From NCBI GenBank assembly GCA_018374635.1, contig JAHAEW010000056.1, positions 1-20,505 of the forward strand: DNA of 20,505 nt, in the 5' to 3' direction. The notes beneath the pieces are model-generated. The model ran no database searches. It was not told where the DNA came from and was given only the letters and a program-made list of their open reading frames with translations. The position numbers and the translations under genes were made by a program. This stretch comes from Clostridiales bacterium (GTDB lineage: Bacteria > Bacillota > Clostridia > Oscillospirales > Oscillospiraceae). Shown piece by piece: positions 1-6,466 of the stretch; positions within the stretch are counted from its first letter, which is position 1; the number at the start of each line of letters is the position of its first letter.

Positions 1-57
1 ATATGGCCGAAGGGAAAAATCCCAGAAACCCAGTAAAATCAAGGGTTTGCGGCATGT

Positions 58-122
58 GTCGTCATAGCTCAGCTGGATAGAGCACTCGCCTCCTAAGCGG
101 TAGATGGTTCGAGTCTAAATCT
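58..122 (+). pseudogene. Decayed tRNA-Arg(CCT)-like copy
   Basis: Positions 65-99 match 157-191 of the intact tRNA-Arg at 34 of 35 bases. This covers the D arm and the whole anticodon loop with CCT. The 3' part fails: after the anticodon arm there is no normal T stem, and the sequence near 113-125 cannot pair with the 5' acceptor strand. No CCA is seen. It is probably a tRNA remnant left by an earlier integration or a decayed duplicate. That origin is inference. Confidence 0.6.
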
Positions 123-149
123 TGCATAAAACTTAATATTTTGATAAAT

Positions 150-226
150 GTCCATGTAGCTCAGCTGGATAGAGCACACGCCTCCTAAGCGTGGGGTCGG
201 AGGTTCAAATCCTCTCATGGACGCCA
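150..226 (+). tRNA. tRNA-Arg, anticodon CCT
   Basis: This is a complete 77-nt cloverleaf. The acceptor strands GTCCATG (150-156) and CATGGAC (216-222) pair perfectly. The D arm is GCTC/GAGC, the anticodon stem is CACGC/GCGTG around loop CTCCTAA, and the T stem is GGAGG/CCTCT around TTCAAAT. It ends in encoded CCA at 224-226. Anticodon CCU reads AGG. A tyrosine integrase gene lies just past its 3' end, so the tRNA is the probable attachment site of the element. Confidence 0.95.
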
Positions 227-235
227 GCGAACAAC

Positions 236-274
236 GCTGCAAGCCTTTATTCATAAGGGTTTGCAGCTTTTTTT
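236..274 (+). terminator. Rho-independent terminator of tRNA-Arg
   Basis: A 14-bp stem (236-249 with 254-267, including two G-T wobbles) with loop TTCA is followed by seven T at 268-274. It lies 9 nt after the tRNA CCA and should end the tRNA transcript. The minus-strand reading has no T run, so it would not block leftward transcription from the integrase gene. Confidence 0.85.
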
Positions 275-353
275 GTTCAGCCGCAGCCTTTTGTTAAAAC
301 CATCTACCAGGGTTGGAGGGTTACTTTTTTGTTTATGCGTTACAATGAATTTT

Positions 354-413
354 TTGCTAATTGGAAACGAACTAAAATGGAGAGCTTGCTAAGAAAAATG
401 GACTTCTTGCTAA
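354..413 (+). repeat. Three TTGCTAA repeats, possible integrase arm sites
   Basis: TTGCTAA occurs at 354-360, 386-392 and 407-413, all in the same direction. The outer two extend to TTGCTAATT. They sit between the tRNA and the end of the integrase gene. Tyrosine integrases of the lambda and Tn916 type bind short direct repeats beside the core site through their N-terminal domain, so these may be arm-type sites. The repeats are visible; binding is inferred. Confidence 0.45.
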
Positions 414-422
414 TTTGAGATT

Positions 423-1814
423 TTAGCCAGCCTTTTGAGCGGTAAGCAATGCTGCCAGGGTGCTTGCAAGCTCCGGGGATTTTTGGAGCTGTTCCACCAA
501 TGCCGCCAGGTCTAAGGTTTGTGCTTGAGGCTGTTCCGGCTCCTGGGGAGGCTTTACATTCCGCAGATCAGGATTAGCATAAAAGGCACTCTCAAACTTC
601 TGGGCATTGATCTTACGGTCCTCGTCGAGGATGTGGGCGTACACTTTTGTAATCATATCAATTTCAGCGTGGCCCGTGTCCCCCTGGGTGGCTTTCAGAT
701 CGCCGTGGTTGAGTTTCAGCTTATAAGTAGTGCTGGAATGTCTGAGAGAGTGGAACACCACATTAGGCAATCCGGCTTTTTCTTTCAGCAGAGAAAATTC
801 TTTCTCAATAATCCGGTTCTCACATGGCCTGCCATTAGGCAGGGCAACCACTAAATCATAATCTTGGTATTCCTCACCGAGGAAGCTCTTTAGCTCATCC
901 TGTGCTTTTTTCCATTCACGGAGGATATAAGCAACGGTTTTCGGCAGCCAGACTTTTCTCTCACTTGATTTTGTTTTCGGTTTTTTCAAGATCAGCCGTG
1001 TGCTGGTGTTAGGCATAAGCGGAGTGAAGATATGGAAAATATCTTTTTCTCCTATCATTTCAATCGCCTGTTTGGAAGCCCTTATCAGCTCTGCCTCAAT
1101 GTAAACATAGGCATTATCCGCCGCTATGTTTTCATCCTCAATGTGGACATTCTTCCAGGTCAGACCAAGAATTTCTCCCATCCGCAAAGAACACGCAAAT
1201 GCAAGGTTCATAGCAACATACAATTTGCTGTCAGTACACTGGTCCAGAGCGATACGGATGGTATCGGCGTCCCAGATGTCACGTTTCTTGTACTCTGTTT
1301 TCGGTAATACGGTATTCTCAAAGGGATTTTTTGCAATCAGCTCCCAGCGGACAGCCTGCTTAAAGGCACAGCGGAGAAGTTTGATGATCTTCTCAATGTT
1401 CTGATTGGAAATAAACTCTGTTTTCGGTTTTCGGTTCCTCTTACAAACAGGAGGGGTCTTTTGGAGAGTCTGAATGTATTTATCTACCACACGGGGAGTA
1501 ATTGCCTGAACCTCCATATCACCGATAATCGGATTGATGTAGTTGGCGATCAGGGCGGTTTGACTGTCATACATGGACACGCCCCATTGTTTTGCCCCAT
1601 AGGTGGAAACAAAATCATACAGAAAATCAGATACTTTCTGATTGTTGGGAGGAAGAAAAGTACCGGTGTTGATCTGGTTCTCAACCTCCGCTTTCCGTTT
1701 TAGAGCCTCTTTATGGGTATGCCAGGTTTCCCACTTTTGTTTCGTTTCTCCATTTTCGTCTATGTAGTTGTAAACAACAGAATATGCTTTTTTTCGTTTG
1801 ATGATGGATGCCAT
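423..1814 (-). CDS. int: Tyrosine integrase of the ICE
   Basis: This 463-residue site-specific recombinase should cut and join the element at its attachment site in the tRNA. The N-terminal part (about 1-60) fits an arm-binding domain, followed by a SAM-like core-binding domain (about 60-170) and a catalytic domain from about 180. The catalytic set is visible: R211 in SLRMGE, a Lys near 280-287, H355 and R358 in HSLRH, H382 in GH, and nucleophile Y392 in KVYAH. A tail of about 70 residues, rich in Pro and Gln and then in Leu and Ala, follows the tyrosine and is longer than in Tn916 Int. It lies 24 nt after the xis stop on the same strand, and an AGGAAG ribosome-binding site precedes the ATG. 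The position next to tRNA-Arg fits its job. Confidence 0.95.
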   Translation of the reverse strand: MASIIKRKKAYSVVYNYIDENGETKQKWETWHTHKEALKRKAEVENQINTGTFLPPNNQKVSDFLYDFVSTYGAKQWGVSMYDSQTALIANYINPIIGDMEVQAITPRVVDKYIQTLQKTPPVCKRNRKPKTEFISNQNIEKIIKLLRCAFKQAVRWELIAKNPFENTVLPKTEYKKRDIWDADTIRIALDQCTDSKLYVAMNLAFACSLRMGEILGLTWKNVHIEDENIAADNAYVYIEAELIRASKQAIEMIGEKDIFHIFTPLMPNTSTRLILKKPKTKSSERKVWLPKTVAYILREWKKAQDELKSFLGEEYQDYDLVVALPNGRPCENRIIEKEFSLLKEKAGLPNVVFHSLRHSSTTYKLKLNHGDLKATQGDTGHAEIDMITKVYAHILDEDRKINAQKFESAFYANPDLRNVKPPQEPEQPQAQTLDLAALVEQLQKSPELASTLAALLTAQKAG

Positions 1815-1838
1815 GATCGATCTTCCTTTCTTTGTCCG

Positions 1839-2045
1839 TTAGAACGCCTGAGCGTCTAACCATTCGTCAAATGATTTTTTGGAAATTCGTATGGCATTAC
1901 CAACTCGAACGGTTTTGAAATGTCCCTCTTTCACAAGGTTATATGCAGAAGTACGGCCGATATTTAACATCACGGCTATATCTTCAACCTTGTAAGTTCT
2001 CTGTTCGGGGACATTGCCAGGTGTACGATTTTCGGCCTGGTTCAT
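1839..2045 (-). CDS. xis: Excisionase, helix-turn-helix
   Basis: This small 68-residue DNA-binding protein is of the excisionase/MerR-like HTH family. The motif runs from about residue 18 to 62: a helix VEDIAVMLNIG, the recognition segment RTSAYNLVKEG, then a wing with VGNAIRISKKSFDEWL. Such proteins bend DNA at the element ends and steer the integrase toward excision. A strong AAAGGAGG site precedes the ATG, and the integrase gene follows after 24 nt, so the two are probably co-transcribed. It lies downstream of a promoter of its own at 2099-2127. The assignment rests on size, HTH pattern and position. Confidence 0.88.
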   Translation of the reverse strand: MNQAENRTPGNVPEQRTYKVEDIAVMLNIGRTSAYNLVKEGHFKTVRVGNAIRISKKSFDEWLDAQAF

Positions 2046-2098
2046 AATGTCCTCCTTTCAGCAGCCGATCAATCATACAAAACATAACTTCTATCATC

Positions 2099-2127
2099 AT
2101 TATGCCGCGCTTTATATGAATTGTCAG
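2099..2127 (-). promoter_or_regulatory. Predicted promoter for xis-int
   Basis: On the minus strand a CTGACA (-35, 2122-2127) and CATAAT (-10, 2099-2104) are 17 bp apart. Each differs from the sigma-A consensus at one base. The -10 box lies about 54 bp upstream of the xis start. No other gene is near. Confidence 0.55.
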
Positions 2128-2222
2128 CTGCTAATAAAAAGTTTTCGATTTATCCATATTAAAAAGGACAAAACAGACGGCCATTAGCATGGCTCCACGG
2201 GAATTTCACCCCCGCATGGTTC

Positions 2223-2467
2223 TCATCCGGCCCTACCCATTGCTTGCGACGCTATCAACGCTCGAACTGATGGCTGTAAGGGAGTATCATTGTCCTCTTT
2301 GGGTATCATGGCCCACAGCCTGCCAAAGCTGTTTTGTGGCATGGTATTGATCGCTCGCTTAAAAAGGTCATGGCGCACCTGCCAGATGGCTCCACCGAAA
2401 GAGAATGTATCTGCCTGTCCTATGCTGTCACGGAGTTATCGTCCGGACTTTCTTTGTCAAGGTGCAT
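2223..2467 (-). pseudogene. Possible frameshifted small protein gene
   Basis: The minus strand has an ATG at 2467 that opens a 15-residue frame starting MHLDKESPDDN and ending at 2420. A second minus-strand frame (about 2435 down to 2223) carries about 70 codons without an ATG near its start. It contains protein-like text such as FGGAIWQVRHDLFKRA and GRLWAMIPKEDNDTPLQ. A one-base change near 2420-2435 would join them into a protein of about 80 residues. I do not recognise the family. It lies between the Orf8-like gene and xis and is either a decayed accessory gene or a chance frame; the amino-acid composition favours the former. Confidence 0.4.
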
Positions 2468-2536
2468 TTATGGCTCCGATCCGGTTCAAATACCAGGCGA
2501 GGAAAGAGAGGACAAAACACGCCTGTAATATGTACC

Positions 2537-2779
2537 TTAGACCGGCAGAACCTTGAAACCTGTTACAATGCTATACAGCAGTTTAGCCTCCAGGCGAAGC
2601 CTCATATCTTCGTCCACATAGAGGTGTTCGTTGCCATATTCATCTTTCATAGGTCTCATGGCGAGGAAACGAATATAGCCCTTGTAATGATTGAGTACAG
2701 CATTTAAGGCTCTCTCGTCACCCTCTGAGGCTGCCAGGATCACTGGCAGCGGTATGGGCTCTCTTATGTTTCGGGCCAT
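2537..2779 (-). CDS. Tn916 Orf8-like HTH protein
   Basis: This 80-residue protein fits the helix-turn-helix family of conjugative transposons (Tn916 Orf8, HTH_16). Its N-terminal part PVILAASEGDERALNAVL resembles the sigma-factor-like start of that family. The conserved end, with VDEDMRLRLEAKLL then a hydrophobic tail, is typical. Its start overlaps the end of the sigma-factor gene by 16 nt, so the pair is translationally coupled. In Tn916 the Orf7/Orf8 pair controls excision and transfer gene expression, and the same place in this element suggests the same role. The molecular mechanism is not shown by the sequence. Confidence 0.8.
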   Translation of the reverse strand: MARNIREPIPLPVILAASEGDERALNAVLNHYKGYIRFLAMRPMKDEYGNEHLYVDEDMRLRLEAKLLYSIVTGFKVLPV

Positions 2780-3198
2780 TCAAATCCCTCCTTTTCCAAA
2801 TACTCACGCAGTTCTTTGAGGATACCGCTGCGCCGTTTACTGATAGCCTGACGAACCACATTAAGCTGTTCGCTTATTTCACGGTCCGTCATTCCCAGGA
2901 AGTAGGACAGCAGGATTACATCCCGCTTGTCCTCCGGCAACTGTGACAGAGCCTCTGCCAGCAGATCACCGACCACAAACACTTTCTGCCCAAGCACTTC
3001 AAAGACATATTCGTCCTGAAAATACTTGTCATAGGAGGCGGCCTGTGCCAGCTCGTCCGGCGATAGTTCATCCAGAGATTTCTCGCGGTCACGCTGCCTT
3101 GCGTATTCATTCAGAATACGGTTGGCCTCGTTCTTCAAAACCCTGGTACAAAAACCGCCAAACTGATTTTGAACACGCTGCTCATAGGAGTTTTTCAT
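2764..3198 (-). CDS. Tn916 Orf7-like sigma-70 family factor
   Basis: This 144-residue small sigma-like protein has no complete sigma-2 domain. The C-terminal third is a clear region-4 HTH: LPEDKRDVILLSYFLGMTD, then REISEQLNVVRQAISKRRSG. The N-terminal part begins with SYEQRVQNQFGGFCTRVLKNEA, typical of Orf7-type proteins of conjugative transposons. A strong GGGAGGTGA site precedes the ATG at 3198. It is followed by the overlapping Orf8-like gene. In Tn916 this type of factor sits downstream of tet(M) and links induction to excision. Here it likely activates promoters of xis or of transfer genes, by inference. Confidence 0.85.
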   Translation of the reverse strand: MKNSYEQRVQNQFGGFCTRVLKNEANRILNEYARQRDREKSLDELSPDELAQAASYDKYFQDEYVFEVLGQKVFVVGDLLAEALSQLPEDKRDVILLSYFLGMTDREISEQLNVVRQAISKRRSGILKELREYLEKEGFEWPET

Positions 3199-3344
3199 TT
3201 TCTCACCTCCCTTCGCAGCCGCAAAGGCGGGTGATAGTTCTCCTCCCTTTCGCAGGGGTAATCATGGAAACCGCAATTTGGCAACCAAGATCGGAGAAAA
3301 ATTTTATAAAAGGCCCTGCTATTTTGCGAAGTCCCGAATAAACA

Positions 3345-3370
3345 GAAAAAAGCGCCTGACTGCAAGACGC
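3345..3370 (-). terminator. Minus-strand terminator-like hairpin before the sigma gene
   Basis: On the minus strand the stem GCGTCT/AGGCGC (3365-3370 with 3352-3357, one G-T wobble) with a 7-nt loop is followed by six or more T. It lies about 150 nt upstream of the sigma gene and in its direction, so it could attenuate leftward transcription into the regulatory operon. Confidence 0.5.
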
Positions 3371-3426
3371 AGACAGACGCAAAGGAATTAACAGCAGTAT
3401 TTAGATGATTTAAAAGTTCATATTCA

Positions 3427-3464
3427 GGGGTAGAAACATCCCCGGTGGTAGTCGGGCTTTTTTT
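3427..3464 (+). terminator. Plus-strand terminator, no gene upstream
   Basis: On the plus strand GGGG/CCCC (3427-3443) is followed by CCCG/CGGG (3441-3456) sharing its C run, and then by seven T (3458-3464). It looks like a Rho-independent terminator for rightward transcription, yet the only gene to its left is on the other strand. A short antisense RNA running over the sigma leader is one explanation. Confidence 0.5.
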
Positions 3465-3578
3465 GATAAGTCAAAGAATGTAAGAATTTGTTGATATGGT
3501 TTATAGCTCATGGCGGCTTCCTCCTATAGCCGCCGCTTTTACCAGTGGTACCGCGTCATTTCTTGAGAAGATAAAAAG

Positions 3579-3621
3579 AAACAGCGGCTTTGATTTTGTC
3601 AAAACCGCCGTTTGGCTTTTT
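3579..3621. terminator. Bidirectional terminator after the XRE gene
   Basis: A 15-bp stem with two mismatches (3579-3593 with 3599-3613) is flanked by T runs on both strands. It lies 70-110 nt after the stop of the minus-strand XRE gene, so its likely role is to end that transcript. Leaky passage would be needed for tet-driven expression of the sigma gene. Confidence 0.65.
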
Positions 3622-3690
3622 CTTTATTGCATTAAAATTTTGCTGCCCACACAACGGTTTTTTTATTAACCGCAAGCAGCTTTTTTCATT

Positions 3691-4143
3691 TTAATCATGT
3701 CGTTTTAATGTAATAATAGCATGGCATATTAAACCGAATACAAGGGCAAAGCAAAAACCTCCAAATAGTGACGCTCCCCAGCCTGTACCGGACATTGTCA
3801 TCAGACCACCCACAAAGAAAATACCAATGCCGATAAAGATACCAACTGCGTAAAATAATCCGATTGCTATATCATACTTATTAAACGGTCGTTTTGTTTT
3901 TTCCATATTTGTTTCCATTTTTATGATTACCTCCTTCGCAAGATCATCCATGTGGACTCCAAAAAGAAAGCAGATTTTTTTCAACGTATTTATATCGGGT
4001 TCATTGACATCCCTCTCCCAATTCGATAGCGCCTGCCGGGTAACATTTAATTCCCCGGCTAATTCCTCTTGTGTCATTCCCGATTGTGTCCGCAGATGAC
4101 GTATTTGCTTTCCTGTTGTAATATCTGTCTGTTCCTTGTTCAA
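3691..4143 (-). CDS. XRE-family regulator with membrane C-terminus
   Basis: This 150-residue protein has an N-terminal HTH_3/Cro-CI domain (about 12-65: IRHLRTQSGMTQEELAGEL, then VTRQALSNWERDVNEPDI). A C-terminal part (about 90-145) with two hydrophobic segments should span the membrane. The start is an unusual TTG at 4143, chosen because AGGAGG stands 6 nt upstream and no ATG is in frame nearby. It follows the tet stop by 81 nt with no clear terminator, so it is probably in the tet transcript. A membrane-tied repressor could sense an envelope or ligand signal. The target is unknown; autoregulation or control of the sigma operon is plausible. Confidence 0.8.
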   Translation of the reverse strand: MNKEQTDITTGKQIRHLRTQSGMTQEELAGELNVTRQALSNWERDVNEPDINTLKKICFLFGVHMDDLAKEVIIKMETNMEKTKRPFNKYDIAIGLFYAVGIFIGIGIFFVGGLMTMSGTGWGASLFGGFCFALVFGLICHAIITLKRHD

Positions 4144-4224
4144 AATAGTTCCTCCTCTCTGCTACTGATTCTATCAATGATATTCCGCAATAGCCAGCAA
4201 TGAACGCTTGCATTGCGCAAGACC

Positions 4225-6144
4225 TTACATGATCTTCTGAAACATATGACGAACCTTATCCAGCCGGCTATTGGGGCGGCGGGGCTGTACTGCAGGTTCC
4301 CCTGAAGTTTCCTGATACCCTTTCAATTCCGTCAGGCAAACACTTCTTCCATTTGTGTAGAAATTCAGATCGCTTTTGTATTCCCCAATCCGTCTTGCCG
4401 GTATTTCTCCAGTTAAGATCGCTTCATTATTTTTTATTGAAGTTGTTTCAATTACCGCATCGTATTTCACAGCATCATGATAAGCCCGTGAAAGATATTC
4501 CTGCGGTGCAAACAGGGTAAAAGAAAGATAGGGTTCTAAAACCTGTGTTCCTGCTTTTTTTAATGCCAGTTCCAGCACAATGGGCGCAAGAAAGCGGAAA
4601 TCTGACGGAGTACTGACTGGGCTGTAATAAATTCCGTATTCAAAACAGATCCTGCAATCTGTCACCTCCCATCCATACACTCCCTGCTCCAATCCATACT
4701 GAATCCCTTCCATAACTGCGTTTTGAAAACTTTGGTTTAAATAACCAAGTGACACCTTGCTTTCATATTCTGTTCCGCTCCCAGCAGGAAGGGGAGTGAC
4801 TGCCAGACCAATCGACGCCCAAAAGGGATTTGGCGGCACTTCAATATGAATTGTATAATGCTCCTCTTTTCGTGGTCTTTCCAGATAAATGACCGTAGGC
4901 TCTTTTACCTCTGCCTCGATGCAATATTTTTCATTCAATAAAGAACAAACAACTTCTAACTGTACTTTCCCCAAAAAGGAAAGAATGATTTCATGAGTGA
5001 CAGGATCAATCACAAAGCGCAGAAGCGGATCAGTATCCGCAATCTCTGTAAGGGCATCCAGCAACACTTCCCTTTGCTCTGCTTTGGCTGGCTCTATCGT
5101 TGTCCTAAGAAGCGGCAGGGGATTATCCGTCCATGCCTTGCGTGGCAACAGTTTTTCGTCTCCCAGAATATCATTTAACTTTAATGTGTTGTCAGACAAA
5201 ATAACAATCTCCCCGGAATCAGCAGTATCTGTCTGGACAATTTCTCCCTTAAATGGAATTGACATCTCTGTAATCTTAATCTTTTCCTTTTTTTGCAAAA
5301 AAATCGTTTCCCGTAAGCAAAGCGTACCACTATACAGCCTTACATAGCACCGTCGTTTTTTCTGCTCGGTATATTCAATTTTAAAAACGTACCCGCACAG
5401 TTCCGATTGACAGTTATCCGTTTTCGATGAAAAAATATCTGTGATTACATCAAGCAATTCTTTTGTCCCGATATTCTCTTTTGCGCTTCCATGATATACC
5501 GGAAAAAAAGTTCCCTGCTGTACCCTTCGCTTTATTTCTTCCTGAAGTTCCCGCAATGTCAAAGGCGCTCCTGAAAGATATTTTTCTAAAAGATCATCAT
5601 TCCCGGCAATCACAGCATCCCACTTTTCAAAATCCGCAACGTCGGAAAGTGTTAGTTCTGAAAATAAATGAACTTCCTGCATAACCATCATATCTTCTGT
5701 CAATTTTTCTCTGATATTTTGATAAGTCTGTGCAGGAACAAAGCCTTCCTGATCGATTTTATTGATAAAAATAATGGTTGGTATCTTCATCTTCCTCAGC
5801 GCATGGAACAGCACTCTGGTCTGTGCCTGTACGCCATCTTTTGCAGACACTACTAAAATCGCTCCGTCCAGAACTGATAAAGAACGGTACACTTCTGTCA
5901 AAAAATCCATGTGTCCCGGTGTATCTACAAGATTCACTTTGTACTCTTTCCAGTGAAAAGACGTAACGGCAGCCTGAATGGTAATTCCCCTTTGACGTTC
6001 CAAAGCCATAGAATCCGTTCTTGTTGTGCCTTTATCTACACTGCCCGGTTCTATGATTGCCCCGCTTGTATACAGCAGGCTTTCTGTCAGTGTTGTTTTT
6101 CCTGCATCAACGTGTGCAAGAATGCCAATATTGATTATTTTCAT
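4225..6144 (-). CDS. tet: Tetracycline-resistance ribosomal protection protein
   Basis: This 639-residue EF-G-like GTPase releases tetracycline from the 30S A site. The GTPase motifs are clear: AHVDAGKT at residues 10-17, ERQRGIT, DTPGH, NKID and SAK. The length equals that of Tet(M), Tet(O) and Tet(W). Conserved family stretches include HEIILSFLGKVQ, IEVPPNPFWASIGL, SLGYLNQSFQNAV and the C-terminal QPRRPNSRLDKVRHMFQ. It shares features with Tet(W) (GITIQAAVTSF, LERQRG, FYTNGRSV) and with Tet(O)/Tet(M), but from memory it equals none of them, so I give the class and not an allele. A GGAGG site precedes the ATG. Expression is probably controlled by the leader at 6176-6466. The gene is AT-richer than the transfer genes. 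Confidence 0.95.
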   Translation of the reverse strand: MKIINIGILAHVDAGKTTLTESLLYTSGAIIEPGSVDKGTTRTDSMALERQRGITIQAAVTSFHWKEYKVNLVDTPGHMDFLTEVYRSLSVLDGAILVVSAKDGVQAQTRVLFHALRKMKIPTIIFINKIDQEGFVPAQTYQNIREKLTEDMMVMQEVHLFSELTLSDVADFEKWDAVIAGNDDLLEKYLSGAPLTLRELQEEIKRRVQQGTFFPVYHGSAKENIGTKELLDVITDIFSSKTDNCQSELCGYVFKIEYTEQKKRRCYVRLYSGTLCLRETIFLQKKEKIKITEMSIPFKGEIVQTDTADSGEIVILSDNTLKLNDILGDEKLLPRKAWTDNPLPLLRTTIEPAKAEQREVLLDALTEIADTDPLLRFVIDPVTHEIILSFLGKVQLEVVCSLLNEKYCIEAEVKEPTVIYLERPRKEEHYTIHIEVPPNPFWASIGLAVTPLPAGSGTEYESKVSLGYLNQSFQNAVMEGIQYGLEQGVYGWEVTDCRICFEYGIYYSPVSTPSDFRFLAPIVLELALKKAGTQVLEPYLSFTLFAPQEYLSRAYHDAVKYDAVIETTSIKNNEAILTGEIPARRIGEYKSDLNFYTNGRSVCLTELKGYQETSGEPAVQPRRPNSRLDKVRHMFQKIM

Positions 6145-6175
6145 GTGTCATCCTCCATTCACAGCCAAAAAAAGG

Positions 6176-6219
6176 CATAAAAATCCCCAGCAGCAAAATA
6201 CTCTTACCGCTGGGGATTT
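6176..6219 (-). terminator. Attenuator hairpin before tet
   Basis: An 11-bp perfect stem, GCTGGGGATTT (6209-6219) with AAATCCCCAGC (6181-6191), has a 17-nt loop. On the minus strand it is followed by TT and a T-rich tail down to 6166. It lies 37 nt before the tet ATG. It matches in place and form the Tn916 tet(M) attenuator. Confidence 0.8.
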
Positions 6220-6247
6220 AATCTTTGGACATACACATAAAAGACAT
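6218..6247 (-). CDS. Short leader peptide 2
   Basis: This nine-codon frame, MSFMCMSKD, ends inside the attenuator stem. No strong ribosome-binding site is seen. The equivalent frame in Tn916 (orf12) is longer but likewise overlaps the terminator hairpin. Ribosome pausing here would disturb the hairpin. Translation is inferred. Confidence 0.45.
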   Translation of the reverse strand: MSFMCMSKD

Positions 6248-6299
6248 ACGCCAACAGACGCTTGTCACTTGTCTTGCTATGTCAATATATAAGGCAAAA

Positions 6300-6397
6300 G
6301 TATTCTTAAATAGGCACAAAAAACCAAGCCCTTGTTCCAAAGGACATCCCAAAGTTTTTTGTTCCCACTATTTGGTTATAGTTTTATTTAAGAATAC
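6300..6397 (-). repeat. Long inverted repeat in the tet leader
   Basis: GTATTCTTAAATA at 6300-6312 and its perfect reverse complement at 6385-6397 form a 13-bp stem. Inside it GGCACAAAAAACC (6313-6325) can pair with a T-rich partner near 6355-6368. The outer arm overlaps leader peptide 1, so its translation would open the stem. The same arrangement is known upstream of tet(M). Confidence 0.7.
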
Positions 6398-6407
6398 CCT
6401 GCCGCAT
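6384..6407 (-). CDS. Short leader peptide 1
   Basis: This seven-codon frame, MRQGILK, has a good AAGGAG site at 6417-6422, ten bases upstream of the ATG. The stop lies at the base of the long inverted repeat. Tn916 has an almost identical frame at this place. It is likely translated and part of the drug-sensing leader. Confidence 0.6.
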   Translation of the reverse strand: MRQGILK

Positions 6408-6437
6408 ATTTTTTAACTCCTTTTTGGAAATATCATG

Positions 6438-6466
6438 ATTATAACACATCCGCACCCGAAAAGCAA
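6438..6466 (-). promoter_or_regulatory. Predicted tet promoter
   Basis: TATAAT (-10, 6438-6443) and TTGCTT (-35, 6461-6466) lie 17 bp apart on the minus strand. Transcription would begin near 6430, just before the first leader peptide. It sits within 24 bp of the end of the preceding acetyltransferase gene, with no terminator between, so read-through from that operon is also possible. Confidence 0.65.

Larger units (their letters stand above)
2046..2536 (-). other. Gene-poor stretch between Orf8-like gene and xis
   Basis: Apart from the xis promoter and the possible broken gene, the only structure I see is on the minus strand around 2180-2225. It has two CCATGC copies about 27 nt apart, a small GGG/CCC hairpin, and GCCAT-loop-ATGGC (2179-2192) followed by a T-rich run. 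It may be a weak terminator or leader RNA. I do not match it to a known riboswitch. Confidence 0.35.
3199..3690 (-). promoter_or_regulatory. Regulatory spacer upstream of the sigma gene
   Basis: No gene is supported in these 492 bases, but they are dense in hairpins on both strands (listed separately at 3345, 3427 and 3579). A further GGCGGCT/AGCCGCC stem lies at 3512-3534. Near the sigma start the sequence CTGCGAA-GGGAGG occurs twice (about 3191-3215 and 3238-3255 region, minus strand), giving two ribosome-binding-site-like copies; only the nearer one is followed by an ATG. The arrangement fits a leader that controls read-through from the tet side into the sigma-xis-int genes. Confidence 0.45.

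Noticed and set aside
1..36. A plus-strand frame IWPKGKIPETQ ending in TAA at the left edge, perhaps the end of a host or integrase gene.
   Set aside because: Eleven codons are too few to support a gene, and the same bases form a hairpin (22-52) with a T run on the other strand that could be a terminator.
41..265. AAGGGTTTGC at 41-50 and 256-265 as the attachment core repeat.
   Set aside because: The second copy is the 3' arm of the tRNA terminator and the first is part of another hairpin; the other end of the element is not in view, so it cannot be called an att site.
2160..2290. Minus-strand GGGTGAAATTCCC resembles part of an FMN riboswitch.
   Set aside because: The remaining conserved FMN-riboswitch segments are absent and the next gene (xis) is not a flavin gene; the match is short.
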